Assembly: GCA_945885475.1 (NCBI GenBank)
Contig: CAMCYR010000013.1
Span: forward strand, 1 to 62,233
DNA: 62,233 bases
Reading direction: 5' to 3'
Source of the DNA: Chitinophaga pinensis
Lineage (GTDB): Bacteria; Bacteroidota; Bacteroidia; 2-12-FULL-35-15
Positions within the stretch are counted from its first letter, which is position 1, and the number at the start of each line of letters is the position of its first letter. Positions 19,164 to 28,449 of the stretch are shown here, piece by piece. The notes under the pieces were generated by a model. It did not search any database, was not told the DNA's origin, and worked only from the letters and a program-made list of their open reading frames with translations. A program made the position numbers and the translations under genes.

Positions 19164-19192
19164 TTGTTTTTTACTGAATTTTCGTATTTTTG
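19164..19192 (+). promoter_or_regulatory. tRNA-Cys promoter
   Basis: TTG at 19164-19166, 18 bases, then TATTTTTG at 19185-19192 (exact TAnnTTTG). The tRNA starts at 19211, about 12 bases after the expected start of transcription. Confidence 0.65.
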
Positions 19193-19210
19193 TGTTCTAT
19201 TAAAACAAAA

Positions 19211-19281
19211 GGTCCTGTGGCCGAGCGGTTAGGCTGAGCTCTGCAAAAGCTCCTACTGCGGTTCAAATCCGCACGGGACCT
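19211..19281 (+). tRNA. tRNA-Cys (anticodon GCA)
   Basis: A 71-base cloverleaf. The acceptor arms GGTCCTG (19211-19217) and CGGGACC (19274-19280) pair with one G-T. The D arm is GGCCGAGCGGTTAGGC. The anticodon loop CTGCAAA gives GCA, and the T arm is GCGGTTCAAATCCGC. The discriminator is U (19281), the known identity base of tRNA-Cys. The CCA end is not encoded. A strong terminator hairpin follows. Confidence 0.95.
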
Positions 19282-19284
19282 CAA

Positions 19285-19320
19285 AAAGGATGAAATTAGA
19301 TTTATCTAGTTTCATCCTTT
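19285..19320 (+). terminator. Terminator after tRNA-Cys
   Basis: AAAGGATGAAA (19285-19295) pairs perfectly with TTTCATCCTTT (19310-19320), and inside it TAGAT pairs with ATCTA, so the stem is almost unbroken. It begins 3 bases after the tRNA. Confidence 0.75.
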
Positions 19321-19639
19321 ATCACAAAATCAAATCGGTTTTTTATTTTATTAATATCCATTAGTAAAACTTCCTTTTTAAAATTTCGTAGATAGATGAA
19401 ATTTATATCTTTTCTGATATATTTGCAGACTAGTTTGGCGGACCGAACGGAAAAAAATTAAAGTATAATTATTTCCGTAAGCTCTTGTTGCACAATCATA
19501 AAAAACCTGTGCTTAAAAAAAGGAAACAATCAATACCTTTTTTGAGGCGTGGCACAGCGGATTCGAGCAGATTGATAATGTTTGTATCATTGGTGTGGCG
19601 ATATAAAAAGATTAAACTAAACCTAAAAAAATAAAAACT
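19321..19639. other. Gene-free stretch before the repeat-protein gene
   Basis: 319 AT-rich bases between the tRNA terminator and the repeat protein. I see no tRNA-like fold, no coding remnant and no exact -7 box. Confidence 0.4.
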
Positions 19640-20047
19640 ATGAAAAAACTACTTCTAACGCTATGCGCAATCGCTGGATTCACATTTGTGAACGGACAAA
19701 CAATTTCTTCTTCAAGTCACTCAACAACAGGTTATGTTAAAAGTGACGGAACAATTGAAAACTCGAGCCACAGCACAAAAGGATATATTAAAAGTAATGG
19801 TACCATTGAGAACTCAAGCCACAGCACAATCGGGTACATCAAAGATAACGGGACAATTGAAAACTCAAGTCACTCCACAGTAGGATATGTAAAAGACAAT
19901 GGAACCGTTGAAAACAGCAGCCACAGCACGATTGGATACGTAAAAAGTGACGGAACTGTTGAAAATAGAAGTCACAGCACGATTGGACACGCAAGCGGAG
20001 TTAAAAAAGAATGGGCAGCAGTTGTCTTCTTTTTCTTTGAATTCTAA
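19640..20047 (+). CDS. Secreted protein of six 17-residue repeats
   Basis: 135 residues. A signal peptide (1-20, ending VNGQ) is followed by five near-identical 17-residue units at 25-109 with the pattern S-S-H-S-T-x-G-Y-[VI]-K-x-x-G-T-[VI]-E-N, then a sixth decayed unit (RSHSTIGHASG) and the end KKEWAAVVFFFFEF. Five repeats plus a closing strand and an aromatic C-terminus resemble the small proteins I recall being named '5-fold beta-flower', but I could not verify this. The gene is flanked by terminators on both sides, so it is monocistronic. Function unknown. Confidence 0.85.
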   Translation: MKKLLLTLCAIAGFTFVNGQTISSSSHSTTGYVKSDGTIENSSHSTKGYIKSNGTIENSSHSTIGYIKDNGTIENSSHSTVGYVKDNGTVENSSHSTIGYVKSDGTVENRSHSTIGHASGVKKEWAAVVFFFFEF

Positions 20048-20065
20048 CTTTCATTTGATCTTATT

Positions 20066-20103
20066 AAAATCCATTTGCTTCAATGAATCAAATGGATTTT
20101 TTT
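20066..20103 (+). terminator. Terminator after the 17-residue-repeat gene
   Basis: AAAATCCATTTG (20066-20077) pairs with CAAATGGATTTT (20089-20100) over 12 bases around an 11-base loop, and the T run extends to 20103. It lies 19 bases past the stop codon. Confidence 0.8.
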
Positions 20104-20176
20104 ATGTTTATATTTCAAATTACTGCCAATTATAATTTATCCGACACCCTACCCCGCTAAATTCCTAAGAATGATG

Positions 20177-20184
20177 TATTTTTG
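20177..20184 (+). promoter_or_regulatory. -7 box of the serine hydrolase gene
   Basis: TATTTTTG matches TAnnTTTG exactly, 24 bases before the ATG at 20209. No good -33 element is seen. Confidence 0.45.
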
Positions 20185-20208
20185 ATAAGCGTTTAAACTA
20201 CATCAAAA

Positions 20209-21378
20209 ATGAAAGTGCTAAAAAAAACAGGGAAATGGTTCTTGATCATTTTAGTTGTTCTCAATCTTGCGATCATCATTTCAGGAAGATCATATTTGTA
20301 TAAGGCCATCGGAAATACTTATATGAAAGGACGATCCGGACCGAGTATAGATGAATACAAGATCTTCGAAAACAGAGAAGTTCCAGCGGGAACCTACATC
20401 GCCTGGCACCATTCAAAAAAATACAACTCCAAAAGAATTTCCCCGGAAGCTGAACAAGAATTTGAGACCCTTGGCTCTGTAGCATACGTAATTGTGAAAA
20501 ACGATTCATTGATACATGAACAATATTGGGACGGATACGGAGAAGACTCCTATTCCAACTCCTTTTCGATGGCAAAAACGTTTGTCGGAATACTTATCGG
20601 AATTGCCATTGATGAAGGAAAGATAAAAAGCACAGAGCAAGCTGTAGGCGATTTTTTGCCTGAATTTAAAGCAGGTGAAAATGCAAAACTTACAATAAAA
20701 CACCTGCTAACCATGTCTTCCGGTATTGATTTTGACGAAAACTATGTGAGTCCGTTTGCCTACCCTGCCCTTGCATATTACGGGTCGGATCTAAAAAAAC
20801 TGACCGACAAGTACTCTGTTAAAGAAGAACCCGGAAAAGTTTTTAAGTACCTCAGCGGTAACACTGTTTTGCTTGGTTTTATTTTGGAAAAAGCTACCGG
20901 TAAAAAAGTAAGTGAATATGCTTCAGAAAAACTATGGAAACCTTTGGGAGCAAAAAATTCCGCATTCTGGAGTATGGATCATGAAAATGGAATGGAAAAA
21001 GTTTACTGCTGCTTTAACTCCAATGCGCCTGATTTTGCCCGCATTGGCGAACTTTTTCTGGACAGTGGAAAAGTAAATGGCAAACAAATTATTTCTCCGG
21101 ATTACGTTTTGAACTCCGTAAAGATTGCTGATTTATCAGATACAAACGGGAAGCCACAAAAAAAATATGGTTATGCCTGGTGGTTGATTCCGGATTACAA
21201 AGGGCATACTATTTATTATGCCCGTGGAATTTTAGGTCAATACATTTTGTGTATTTCCGACCAAAAAATGGTGGTTGTCCGTTTAGGGAAAAAGCGACAC
21301 AAACAATTACCAACAGAAGAGCATCCGAAAGATGTTTACACATATATTGATGCTGCACTTGAGATGTATGGGAATTAG
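20209..21378 (+). CDS. Serine hydrolase of the beta-lactamase (class C/DD-peptidase-like) family
   Basis: 389 residues. An N-terminal membrane or signal segment (about 8-25) is followed by the catalytic domain (about 85-380). The nucleophile motif is S120-M-A-K123 within NSFSMAKTFVG. The second motif is Y214-L-S-G-N218 (KYLSGNTVLLG), and the region GYAWWLIPDY matches esterase/DD-peptidase relatives. Such proteins hydrolyse peptides or esters in the periplasm; true beta-lactamase activity is not implied. The gene stands alone with its own -7 box. Confidence 0.88.
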   Translation: MKVLKKTGKWFLIILVVLNLAIIISGRSYLYKAIGNTYMKGRSGPSIDEYKIFENREVPAGTYIAWHHSKKYNSKRISPEAEQEFETLGSVAYVIVKNDSLIHEQYWDGYGEDSYSNSFSMAKTFVGILIGIAIDEGKIKSTEQAVGDFLPEFKAGENAKLTIKHLLTMSSGIDFDENYVSPFAYPALAYYGSDLKKLTDKYSVKEEPGKVFKYLSGNTVLLGFILEKATGKKVSEYASEKLWKPLGAKNSAFWSMDHENGMEKVYCCFNSNAPDFARIGELFLDSGKVNGKQIISPDYVLNSVKIADLSDTNGKPQKKYGYAWWLIPDYKGHTIYYARGILGQYILCISDQKMVVVRLGKKRHKQLPTEEHPKDVYTYIDAALEMYGN

Positions 21379-21490
21379 TTAGAATGCTAAAGTAGTTACA
21401 ATTGCGGCATACCCGCGGTTAGATTGAATTCAGAGAAAAGAGTTCCCGTTTCGTAACGTGGAATTATATTAAAAAGATTATTATCTATTT

Positions 21491-21895
21491 ATGAAAAAAG
21501 ACATTACACCGCCTGCGGTTGAAAACGTTGCTGTTGCCATAGTTAAAGAAATGAATGACCTCAATGACTTGGAGTGGAATGTTTATTTGCTTAATTTGAA
21601 AGACGAAAAAATAGAAAAAGTACTTGTTTCGTCTCATGGTTATGGTTCTGTAAATGAAGAAATGGTAAAAACATCAACACTGCGCCATTTTTTAGATGAT
21701 ATTGAACCAAACGCATTCGTGAAATTTGAGCCCATCATGGAAAGCCTTTTTGGCATAAACAACGAATATTGGGTTAGCTTTTTTGTCGACAATGTGATGT
21801 ACGATAAAAAATATGTCTTCCTCCCCGAAACAATAAAAGAAGAAAATTTTATTCTAATACCACATATCAATAAACCGGGTGTAATGATTAAATAA
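21491..21895 (+). CDS. Conserved hypothetical protein next to an exonuclease
   Basis: 134 residues, soluble, no signal peptide. The sequence alternates acidic and hydrophobic residues (for example MNDLNDLEWNVYLLNLKDEK and NAFVKFEPIMESLFGINNEY), suggesting a small alpha/beta domain. I do not recognise a known family, though I believe similar proteins are common in Bacteroidota. Its stop is 6 bases before the exonuclease start, so the two are almost certainly cotranscribed. Confidence 0.8.
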   Translation: MKKDITPPAVENVAVAIVKEMNDLNDLEWNVYLLNLKDEKIEKVLVSSHGYGSVNEEMVKTSTLRHFLDDIEPNAFVKFEPIMESLFGINNEYWVSFFVDNVMYDKKYVFLPETIKEENFILIPHINKPGVMIK

Positions 21896-21901
21896 AAAAC
21901 T

Positions 21902-22600
21902 ATGCTGGAAAATATAAAAATTACAAATGTTCTTTTTTTAGATATTGAAACTGCTCCCCTCGTTTACAAATACAAAGATCTGAGCGAAAAAATGAAGCCC
22001 TTGTGGGATTCTAAATTTCGTTTTCAACAAGCAGAAACCCCTGAGTCGCTTTACAAAAAAGCGGGTGTTTATGCTGAATTTTCAAAAATAATCTGCATCT
22101 CTGTCGGGTTTTTTAACGATAGCACTTTTCGTGTGAAATCATTTTCCGGTCATGATGAAAAAGTTATTCTGGAAGATTTTTCCAGCTTATTGAACAAACA
22201 TTTTAACCGCAAGGAACACCTACTCTGTGCACATAATGGAAAAGAGTTTGACTTTCCTTTTTTATGCAGACGCATGCTGATAAACGGAGTTAGGCTTCCG
22301 AAAGCATTGAACATTTCTGGAAAAAAACCTTGGGAAATCAACCACTTGGACACCATGGAATTGTGGAAGTTTGGAGATTATAAAAACTATACATCGCTGA
22401 ATTTACTCGCCAACATTTTTGATATTCCCACACCAAAAGACGATATCGATGGCTCTGATGTGGCACGTGTTTATTGGGAGGAAAAAAATCTCAAGCGAAT
22501 CGCTGCCTACTGCCAGAAAGATGTTTTGACTGTTGCGCAATTGTTGCTTCGTTTTATGGGACAGCCTTTAATGGAAGAGAAAAATGTGGTGGTCGCCTGA
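21902..22600 (+). CDS. DEDD-type 3'-5' exonuclease (PolB-like)
   Basis: 232 residues with an RNase H fold. Exo I is LDIET (Asp14, Glu16), Exo II is AHNGKEFDFPFL with its Asp, and Exo III is YCQKDVLTV with Asp, so all four metal ligands are present. The family (predicted PolB-like 3'-5' exonuclease) degrades single-stranded nucleic acid; the natural substrate is unknown. It lies in a two-gene operon with the preceding hypothetical gene. Confidence 0.88.
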   Translation: MLENIKITNVLFLDIETAPLVYKYKDLSEKMKPLWDSKFRFQQAETPESLYKKAGVYAEFSKIICISVGFFNDSTFRVKSFSGHDEKVILEDFSSLLNKHFNRKEHLLCAHNGKEFDFPFLCRRMLINGVRLPKALNISGKKPWEINHLDTMELWKFGDYKNYTSLNLLANIFDIPTPKDDIDGSDVARVYWEEKNLKRIAAYCQKDVLTVAQLLLRFMGQPLMEEKNVVVA

Positions 22601-22715
22601 TGCATATAAAACGGCATGTTTTATCCATTTCTATCTCTAGACACAAAAAGCCTTTTACAGAAAGGGGTGATGCGCGTAACTTAAATTTAGTATCTTTACT
22701 GTATAAATCATTTAG

Positions 22716-23255
22716 ATGTCTTTCTCAAAAAAACTATTCGTTTTAAATTCCTTTTTTCTCTCACTTATTATATACTCCTGTTCAGAATCTAAATCTCCTT
22801 TGGATAAATATGGAGAAGAACTAAAGGGTGTTATGCGCAGTGAATTTCGCACATTCCGAGGTTTTAATTTAGGGGAAAAAATGGATTCAATTCTTGCAAA
22901 AGAGAGCGGAAACGCAATTGAAGCGGATGAAGGATATTTGTATTATGAATTTAAACTCAACGATTCCAACTCCTACAACGTTTCTTATAATTTTGACGAT
23001 GAAGGTTTAAATGAAATTCAATCCGATATATATATTCACAATCAAAACAATACCGAAAAAGTATTCAACGCTTTTAAATCTTATTTTGATGATCATATTG
23101 GAAAAAGTGAGTCCCATCAGGGTTTTACTGTGTGGACGGTAAAATCAGAAAAGTTTGGGGACGTCCGCATCAACCTGAGTGACGAAAGCGCTGACCTTAC
23201 CATACCCGGCAGTCCAGGAAAAATTGCCCTCTGGATCTATCCCGACAAGGAGTAA
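22716..23255 (+). CDS. Predicted lipoprotein of unknown function
   Basis: 179 residues. The signal (MSFSKKLFVLNSFFLSLIIYSC) ends in a lipobox-like IIYSC, so Cys22 would carry the lipid. The mature part has two similar halves rich in Asp and Asn with beta character. No family recognised. A near -7 box (TATCTTTA) precedes it. Confidence 0.75.
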   Translation: MSFSKKLFVLNSFFLSLIIYSCSESKSPLDKYGEELKGVMRSEFRTFRGFNLGEKMDSILAKESGNAIEADEGYLYYEFKLNDSNSYNVSYNFDDEGLNEIQSDIYIHNQNNTEKVFNAFKSYFDDHIGKSESHQGFTVWTVKSEKFGDVRINLSDESADLTIPGSPGKIALWIYPDKE

Positions 23256-23363
23256 TTCTATTTCGTACTCTCCTTCTTTACTGCCTTGGGCGCTTCGGGC
23301 TTCTGTATTTGCATATTTACATAACAAAACGTACTTTTAACACTCTTTGGAAAAAATCCCTGG

Positions 23364-25172
23364 ATGAAGGCAAAAGAAATATTACTTGAAGTAAAAAATT
23401 TAGTTACTGAATTTCGTTCAGAAGAGGAAACCATAAAAGCTGTAAACGGTATTTCATTTACCTTGTCAAAGGGTGAAACAATCGGTATTGTTGGCGAATC
23501 GGGCTCAGGCAAATCCGTTACTTCTCTTTCTGTGATGCGCCTTATTCCAAACCCTCCAGGCAAAATTACCGGCGGACAAATAATTTATCATTCCAAAACG
23601 AAAGGTCCTGTTGACATTGTAACGCTTTCGGAAAAAGAGATGCGACAACTTCGTGGAAACGAGATTGCAATGATCTTTCAGGAACCAATGACTTCTTTGA
23701 ATCCGGTTTATACCTGTGGCGATCAAGTAATGGAAGCTATTTTATTACACCAGAAAGTTTCAAAAAAAGTTGCTAAAGAACTTACAATCGACCTTTTTAA
23801 AGAAGTACAATTACCTCGTCCAGAAAATATTTTTGAAAGTTACCCGCACCAGATATCCGGTGGACAAAAGCAACGTGTGATGATAGCGATGGCGATGAGC
23901 TGTAAGCCCAACATCTTGATTGCCGATGAGCCTACCACGGCCTTGGATGTAACGGTGCAAGCAACGATTTTAGATCTGATGCTGAAACTACAGCGCGAAC
24001 ACGATATGGGAATTATGTTCATCACCCACGATCTAGGCGTAATTGCCGAACTTGCCGATAAGGTGGTGGTGATGTACAAAGGGAAAATTGTTGAACAAGG
24101 CAGTGTGATGGAGATTTTCGAGAATCCGCGACACCCTTATACAAAAGGACTTTTAGCCTGTCGTCCTCCATTGAATAAACGCTTACACTGGCTTCCGACA
24201 GTTGCTGACTTTATGCAAACCAGCGAAGCGGGTGAGATGATCGAAAGCAAACAGTCCGTTTCTGACCTTACTGAAAAACTTGTTGTTTCCGCTGGAGAGC
24301 GCCAAGATGCGCACAAGAAATTATATGCGAAGGCACCGATCTTACAGATCAAAAATTTAAAGACCTATTTCCCAATCAAAAAGGGAATTTTTGGTAAAGC
24401 CAAAGATTTTGTAAAAGCTGTTGATGACGTTTCGTTTGATGTATATCCTGGTGAAACACTTGGTCTCGTTGGTGAATCCGGTTGCGGCAAAACAACACTC
24501 GGAAGAACCGTCTTACGTTTAATTGAACCAACTGCTGGTGAAATCATTTTTAATGGCATTCGTGTTACCGGTCTCGATAACAAAAAAATGCGTGAACTCC
24601 GCAAAGACATACAAATTATTTTTCAGGATCCTTATTCTTCTTTAAACCCACGTATCACAATCGGACAAGCTATTATGGAGCCGATGCAAGTCCATGGCAT
24701 TTTAGAAAACGATAAAGCACGCAAAGCGCGTGTTGTTGAATTGCTGCAACGTGTGAATATGAATGAGTCACATTTTTATCGTTACCCGCACGAATTTTCT
24801 GGAGGACAGCGGCAACGGATCTGTATTGCAAGAGCATTGGCACTCCAACCTAAGTTTATCATTTGTGACGAATCGGTTTCCGCATTAGATGTATCTGTTC
24901 AAGCACAAGTATTGAACCTTTTAAACGAGCTGAAAAGAGAATTTGACTTCACATATATTTTCATATCACATGATCTTTCTGTCGTGAAATTCATGAGCGA
25001 TCGCATGGTGGTTATGAATAAAGGAAAAGTAGAAGAAATGGGTGATGCCGATGCAATTTACAACAACCCTCAAACAGAATATACCAAGAATTTAATTAAT
25101 GCCATTCCAAAAGGACAACTTGAAGATATTAAAGCGTCTATTATTAAAAAGAATAGCGTGCGTGTCAGTTAA
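23364..25172 (+). CDS. Fused double ATPase of a peptide-type ABC transporter (DppD-DppF/YejF-like)
   Basis: 602 residues with two complete ABC domains. Domain 1 (about 5-265) has Walker A GESGSGKS, signature SGGQKQR and Walker [13 protein letters not shown]. Domain 2 (about 318-590) has [15 protein letters not shown] and [12 protein letters not shown]. Both show the peptide/nickel subfamily features, including the C-terminal NP(Q/R)HPYT(K)-like tails. It would power import of oligopeptides with separate permeases, which are not in this window, so its partners must be elsewhere. Full length. Confidence 0.95.
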   Translation: MKAKEILLEVKNLVTEFRSEEETIKAVNGISFTLSKGETIGIVGESGSGKSVTSLSVMRLIPNPPGKITGGQIIYHSKTKGPVDIVTLSEKEMRQLRGNEIAMIFQEPMTSLNPVYTCGDQVMEAILLHQKVSKKVAKELTIDLFKEVQLPRPENIFESYPHQISGGQKQRVMIAMAMSCKPNILIADEPTTALDVTVQATILDLMLKLQREHDMGIMFITHDLGVIAELADKVVVMYKGKIVEQGSVMEIFENPRHPYTKGLLACRPPLNKRLHWLPTVADFMQTSEAGEMIESKQSVSDLTEKLVVSAGERQDAHKKLYAKAPILQIKNLKTYFPIKKGIFGKAKDFVKAVDDVSFDVYPGETLGLVGESGCGKTTLGRTVLRLIEPTAGEIIFNGIRVTGLDNKKMRELRKDIQIIFQDPYSSLNPRITIGQAIMEPMQVHGILENDKARKARVVELLQRVNMNESHFYRYPHEFSGGQRQRICIARALALQPKFIICDESVSALDVSVQAQVLNLLNELKREFDFTYIFISHDLSVVKFMSDRMVVMNKGKVEEMGDADAIYNNPQTEYTKNLINAIPKGQLEDIKASIIKKNSVRVS

Positions 25173-25193
25173 TTTCACCTGCTATCACGGAAG

Positions 25194-27173
25194 ATGAACA
25201 TGCAAAAAAAACGACTTCTTATTTATGTCCTCTTGATCCTTTCCGGATTACTTGGCGCCTACCTATTTTTACGGACTAAACCCAATCAATCTGCAAACAA
25301 TACTGTTGTTACAGCAATTAAAAAAGACTCCATCATCTATATTTCCTTGTTAAATGAGTTTTTTGACTTTGAAAACAATGATGGTGCATTTGTCTCAGCG
25401 GACGTTTTTTCTTCCGGAAAAAAAAGCTGCCAACTTTCTCCGCAAATAGAATACGGTATTTCAGTCACAAAAATAATGAAGGACATTCCTTCCTTCCAAA
25501 ACTTAAAAAGCCTAACTGTTTCATTTAACTGCCAGTTCAGAAAAGATAATCCTGATGCACTCTATGTTTTATCGATTGATGATGGAAGTGGTAAAAACAT
25601 TCATTGGGACGGACAACCAATTGTTTTTAAATCTAAAAATGAATGGTCAACCTCCTCTATTAACTTCGAAATTGCTCCTGAGTTTTTGAATGAAACAAAT
25701 AAAATTTCTGTCTACCCTTGGAACAGAAACAAAAAAGATTTTTTTATTGATGATGTTTCAATCGATTATAAAGGCATAACTGTATTCAATAGCACAGAAA
25801 AATCCGTTGCGGCAGAAAAATCGAACCTTTACTTTGATTTTGAAACAGACACCCCTGTTTCCGGATCCGAGAATATAAAGGTAACCAAAGCGCATTCGGG
25901 GACAAGAGCGTTTGACTTAAGCGGTGGCAAAGAATGTGGTCCTTCTGTAACTAAAAAATTGAGCGAACTCGGAAACCCTTTTCCAAAAAAAATAAGTATG
26001 AGCGCATGGATATATCCACTGAGCGACAACCCGAATTTAGTGCTTACAGGCTCCGTTGTTAATTCAAAAAACGAAACAGTTTATTGGGAAGGCAAGAGTA
26101 CTGAAAATAAATCGTTCCAAAAAAACCAGTGGACAAAAATAAACGCATCCTACTTTCTTCCTGTCGAAAAATTAGCGGCCGATGATATATTGGGTGCTGG
26201 GATATGGAACAAGGGCAAAACAGATGTCATTATTGATGATCTTGAAATCGTATATGGGGAAAGTGCGGACAGAAGAGGACGCGCCTCCACAATTGATCCA
26301 AAAGCTATCTATGAAAAAAGATTTATTGGAGAGAAAAATAAACCTCCTTTTCAAGCGATCATTTTTGATAAACAAGAAATTAATAATAGTGACCACTTTT
26401 CTATAACACCAAAACACAAACCCAATGGAACAGAAAACTTTTCACCTAATGATGTCTATCTCGTTGGCGATTTTTTTCCTGATAAATACAATTTAGAAGA
26501 GATCATTTGCTTCAAAGAAAAAAGCCGTGGCATGTTTTCCTATTCTCCGGAATCGAAACAATTTAACAAGCTTTGGGAAAATACGGTAGCAGCTGATCCT
26601 CTTTGGAACTCAAACAACAACGCCTATCCCGGAGACTTTAATTCAGATGGAAAGACAGATATTTTGTTGGTTGACAAAAAAACAAACATGTGGAAAATCC
26701 TTAATTTCAATGGAAAAGAATGGATCCTTGTTTCAGAAGGAAAAGATCCTAAAAAGGAATGGATCAGCAACAAGAAAACGAATGTAGCAGGAATTATAAC
26801 CCCTGATGATAAACTTTTTCCCGGAAATTATACGGAAGAGAAACAAACGTTTTTAAAATTAAATACCGAGTGGCGTTTCGACCTCAAGTTGCTTGAAAAA
26901 GAAGACTCCGAATATCTGATCATCGGGAATGTCGATTTTAAAGGTTATCCCAAAGATTACAATCCGAAGTATTTTGAATTTGTTAAATTGATAACAGGAA
27001 AATTTCTGTCCAAAGAAAAAACGTCTGTACTGATTGTCATGTGTAACTGTGCGGATGCGGACTTTAGTGGGAAAAAATGTGATCAAATCGAGAACTTGCC
27101 TTTTTTGCCGAATAGTGTTCAACTGTACAACATTTCACCACAGATGACACAGATTTTCACAGATAAATATTAA
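25194..27173 (+). CDS. Membrane-anchored surface protein with two beta-sandwich-like domains and an FG-GAP-like segment
   Basis: 659 residues. A single N-terminal membrane helix (about 8-26) anchors it. Two related domains follow (about 55-195 and 205-355): both run from a 'F(D)FE...' start, through a W-rich middle, to 'I-x-V-Y-P-W-N-R-N-K-K' or 'G-A-G-I-W-N-K-G-K-T' and 'FFIDDVSIDY' / 'VIIDDLEIVY', like carbohydrate-binding modules. Near 480-520 is YPGDFNSDGKTDILLVD, an FG-GAP/VCBS-type Ca-binding repeat. The last 13 residues (ISPQMTQIFTDKY) are encoded by a copy of the dispersed repeat at 27136. It likely binds glycan at the surface. Confidence 0.75.
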   Translation: MNMQKKRLLIYVLLILSGLLGAYLFLRTKPNQSANNTVVTAIKKDSIIYISLLNEFFDFENNDGAFVSADVFSSGKKSCQLSPQIEYGISVTKIMKDIPSFQNLKSLTVSFNCQFRKDNPDALYVLSIDDGSGKNIHWDGQPIVFKSKNEWSTSSINFEIAPEFLNETNKISVYPWNRNKKDFFIDDVSIDYKGITVFNSTEKSVAAEKSNLYFDFETDTPVSGSENIKVTKAHSGTRAFDLSGGKECGPSVTKKLSELGNPFPKKISMSAWIYPLSDNPNLVLTGSVVNSKNETVYWEGKSTENKSFQKNQWTKINASYFLPVEKLAADDILGAGIWNKGKTDVIIDDLEIVYGESADRRGRASTIDPKAIYEKRFIGEKNKPPFQAIIFDKQEINNSDHFSITPKHKPNGTENFSPNDVYLVGDFFPDKYNLEEIICFKEKSRGMFSYSPESKQFNKLWENTVAADPLWNSNNNAYPGDFNSDGKTDILLVDKKTNMWKILNFNGKEWILVSEGKDPKKEWISNKKTNVAGIITPDDKLFPGNYTEEKQTFLKLNTEWRFDLKLLEKEDSEYLIIGNVDFKGYPKDYNPKYFEFVKLITGKFLSKEKTSVLIVMCNCADADFSGKKCDQIENLPFLPNSVQLYNISPQMTQIFTDKY

Positions 27174-27175
27174 AT
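27136..27175 (+). repeat. Solo copy of the CACCACAGAT repeat, overlapping a gene end
   Basis: The 40 bases from CACCACAGAT match the start of the repeat unit at 27619 with few differences. They encode the end of the preceding protein, including its stop codon, and lie just before the GxxExxY gene, so this gene has a repeat copy on each side. Confidence 0.75.
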
Positions 27176-27185
27176 TTTTAAAATC

Positions 27186-27611
27186 ATGGATATTACTTTT
27201 GAAGAATACAATATTGTAGAAGAGGGTGTCTCGGAATATAAAACCCCGAATGGAATTACTTATGGAATTATCGGTTGCGCATTCAGAGTTCACAAAGCCT
27301 TAGGGCCGGGATTATTGGAATCTTCTTATGAATCGTGTTTGAATTATGAATTAACTGAAGCGGGCTTCTTCGTAGAACGACAAAAAGAGCTTGAGTTGAT
27401 TTATAACAAAGTAAAAATGGATGTTGGTTATAGATTAGATTTGGTAGTCAACAAGTCGGTAATAATTGAAATCAAATCTGTAGCGGCGCTTGCGCCTATT
27501 CATAAAGCACAAGTCTTAACATATTTAAAATTATCAAAAATAAAATTAGGACTGCTAATAAACTTTAACACTGTAGATTTGAAAGAAGGAATTCAGAGAT
27601 TAATAATGTAA
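27186..27611 (+). CDS. GxxExxY protein (PD-(D/E)XK nuclease-like)
   Basis: 141 residues. The name motif is present as G-L-L-E-S-S-Y in HKALGPGLLESSYESCL (about 39-55). Later RLDLVVNKSVIIEIKSV (about 84-100) has the D-x(n)-E-x-K layout of PD-(D/E)XK nucleases. Such genes are widespread orphans in environmental Bacteroidota and their function is unknown. The last codons and stop (ATTAATAATGTAA) recur in each downstream repeat unit, so the gene and array form one element. It is inserted between two genes of a glycan locus. Confidence 0.88.
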   Translation: MDITFEEYNIVEEGVSEYKTPNGITYGIIGCAFRVHKALGPGLLESSYESCLNYELTEAGFFVERQKELELIYNKVKMDVGYRLDLVVNKSVIIEIKSVAALAPIHKAQVLTYLKLSKIKLGLLINFNTVDLKEGIQRLIM

Positions 27612-27618
27612 GATAATT

Positions 27619-28449
27619 CACCACAGATTACGCAGATTAACACAGATAAGAATTAAATGAAAAACAATAACCACATATATAAAATAAACAATCTGTGCCT
27701 ATCTGTGCAATCTGTGGTAAAAATAAATATATTGGATTTTACAATTAATAATGTAAAAGAAGACACCACAGATTACGCAGATAAACACAGATAAAATTAA
27801 ATGAAAAAACATTTTTATATAGATATTACAAAAAACAATCTGTGCCTATCTGTGCAATCTGTGGTAAAAATAAATTTATTATATTTTACAATTAATAATG
27901 TAAGATAATTCACCACAGATTACGCAGATTAACACAGATAGAAATTAAATGAAAAACAATAACCACATATATACAAAAAACAATCTGTGCAAATCTGTGC
28001 AATCTGTGGTAAAAAATCAATTTATTGGATTTTACAATTAATAATGTAAAAGAAGACACCACAGATTACGCAGATTAACACAGATAGAAATTAAATGAAA
28101 AAACCTTTTTATATAGATATTACAAAAAACAATCTGTGCAAATCTATGGTAAAAATAAATTTATTATATTTTACAATTAATTATGTAATATAATTCACCA
28201 CAGATTACGCAGATTAACACAGATAAGAATTAAATGAAAAACAATAACCACATATATAAAATAAACAATCTGTGCCTATCTGTGAAATCTGTGGTAAAAA
28301 TAAATATATTGGTTTTTACAATTAATAATGTAAAAAAAGACACCACAGATTACTCAGATTAACACAGATAAGAATTAAATGAAAAAACCTTTTTATATAG
28401 ATATTACAAAAAACAATCTGTGCAAATCTGTGCAATCTGTGGTAAAAAT
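27619..28449 (+). repeat. Array of six about 145-bp units in alternating A/B order
   Basis: Units begin (at CACCACAGATTAC) at 27619, 27764, 27911, 28057, 28196 and 28341. Odd units (A) share AATAACCACATATAT; even units (B) share TTTTTATATAGATATTAC, so the array is three copies of an A+B dimer of about 290 bp. Within each unit the left end ACCACAGATT pairs with the right end AATCTGTGGT, and inner CAGAT/ATCTG strings also pair, giving a large hairpin. The fourth unit has lost about 8 bases near its right arm. This fills the 767 bases between the GxxExxY gene and the GH16-like gene. Confidence 0.92.

Noticed and set aside
20209-21378. Serine hydrolase as an antibiotic-resistance beta-lactamase
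   Set aside because: It has the SxxK motif of the broad family, but the rest resembles esterase/DD-peptidase relatives; resistance cannot be claimed.
27657-27794. Small 45-residue frame in repeat unit A1 as a gene
   Set aside because: The frame is not kept in the other A units (A2 closes after about 30 codons), so selection for a protein is unlikely.
27619-28449. Repeat array as a CRISPR array
   Set aside because: Units are about 145 bp, nearly identical along their whole length, have no variable spacers, and no cas genes are near.
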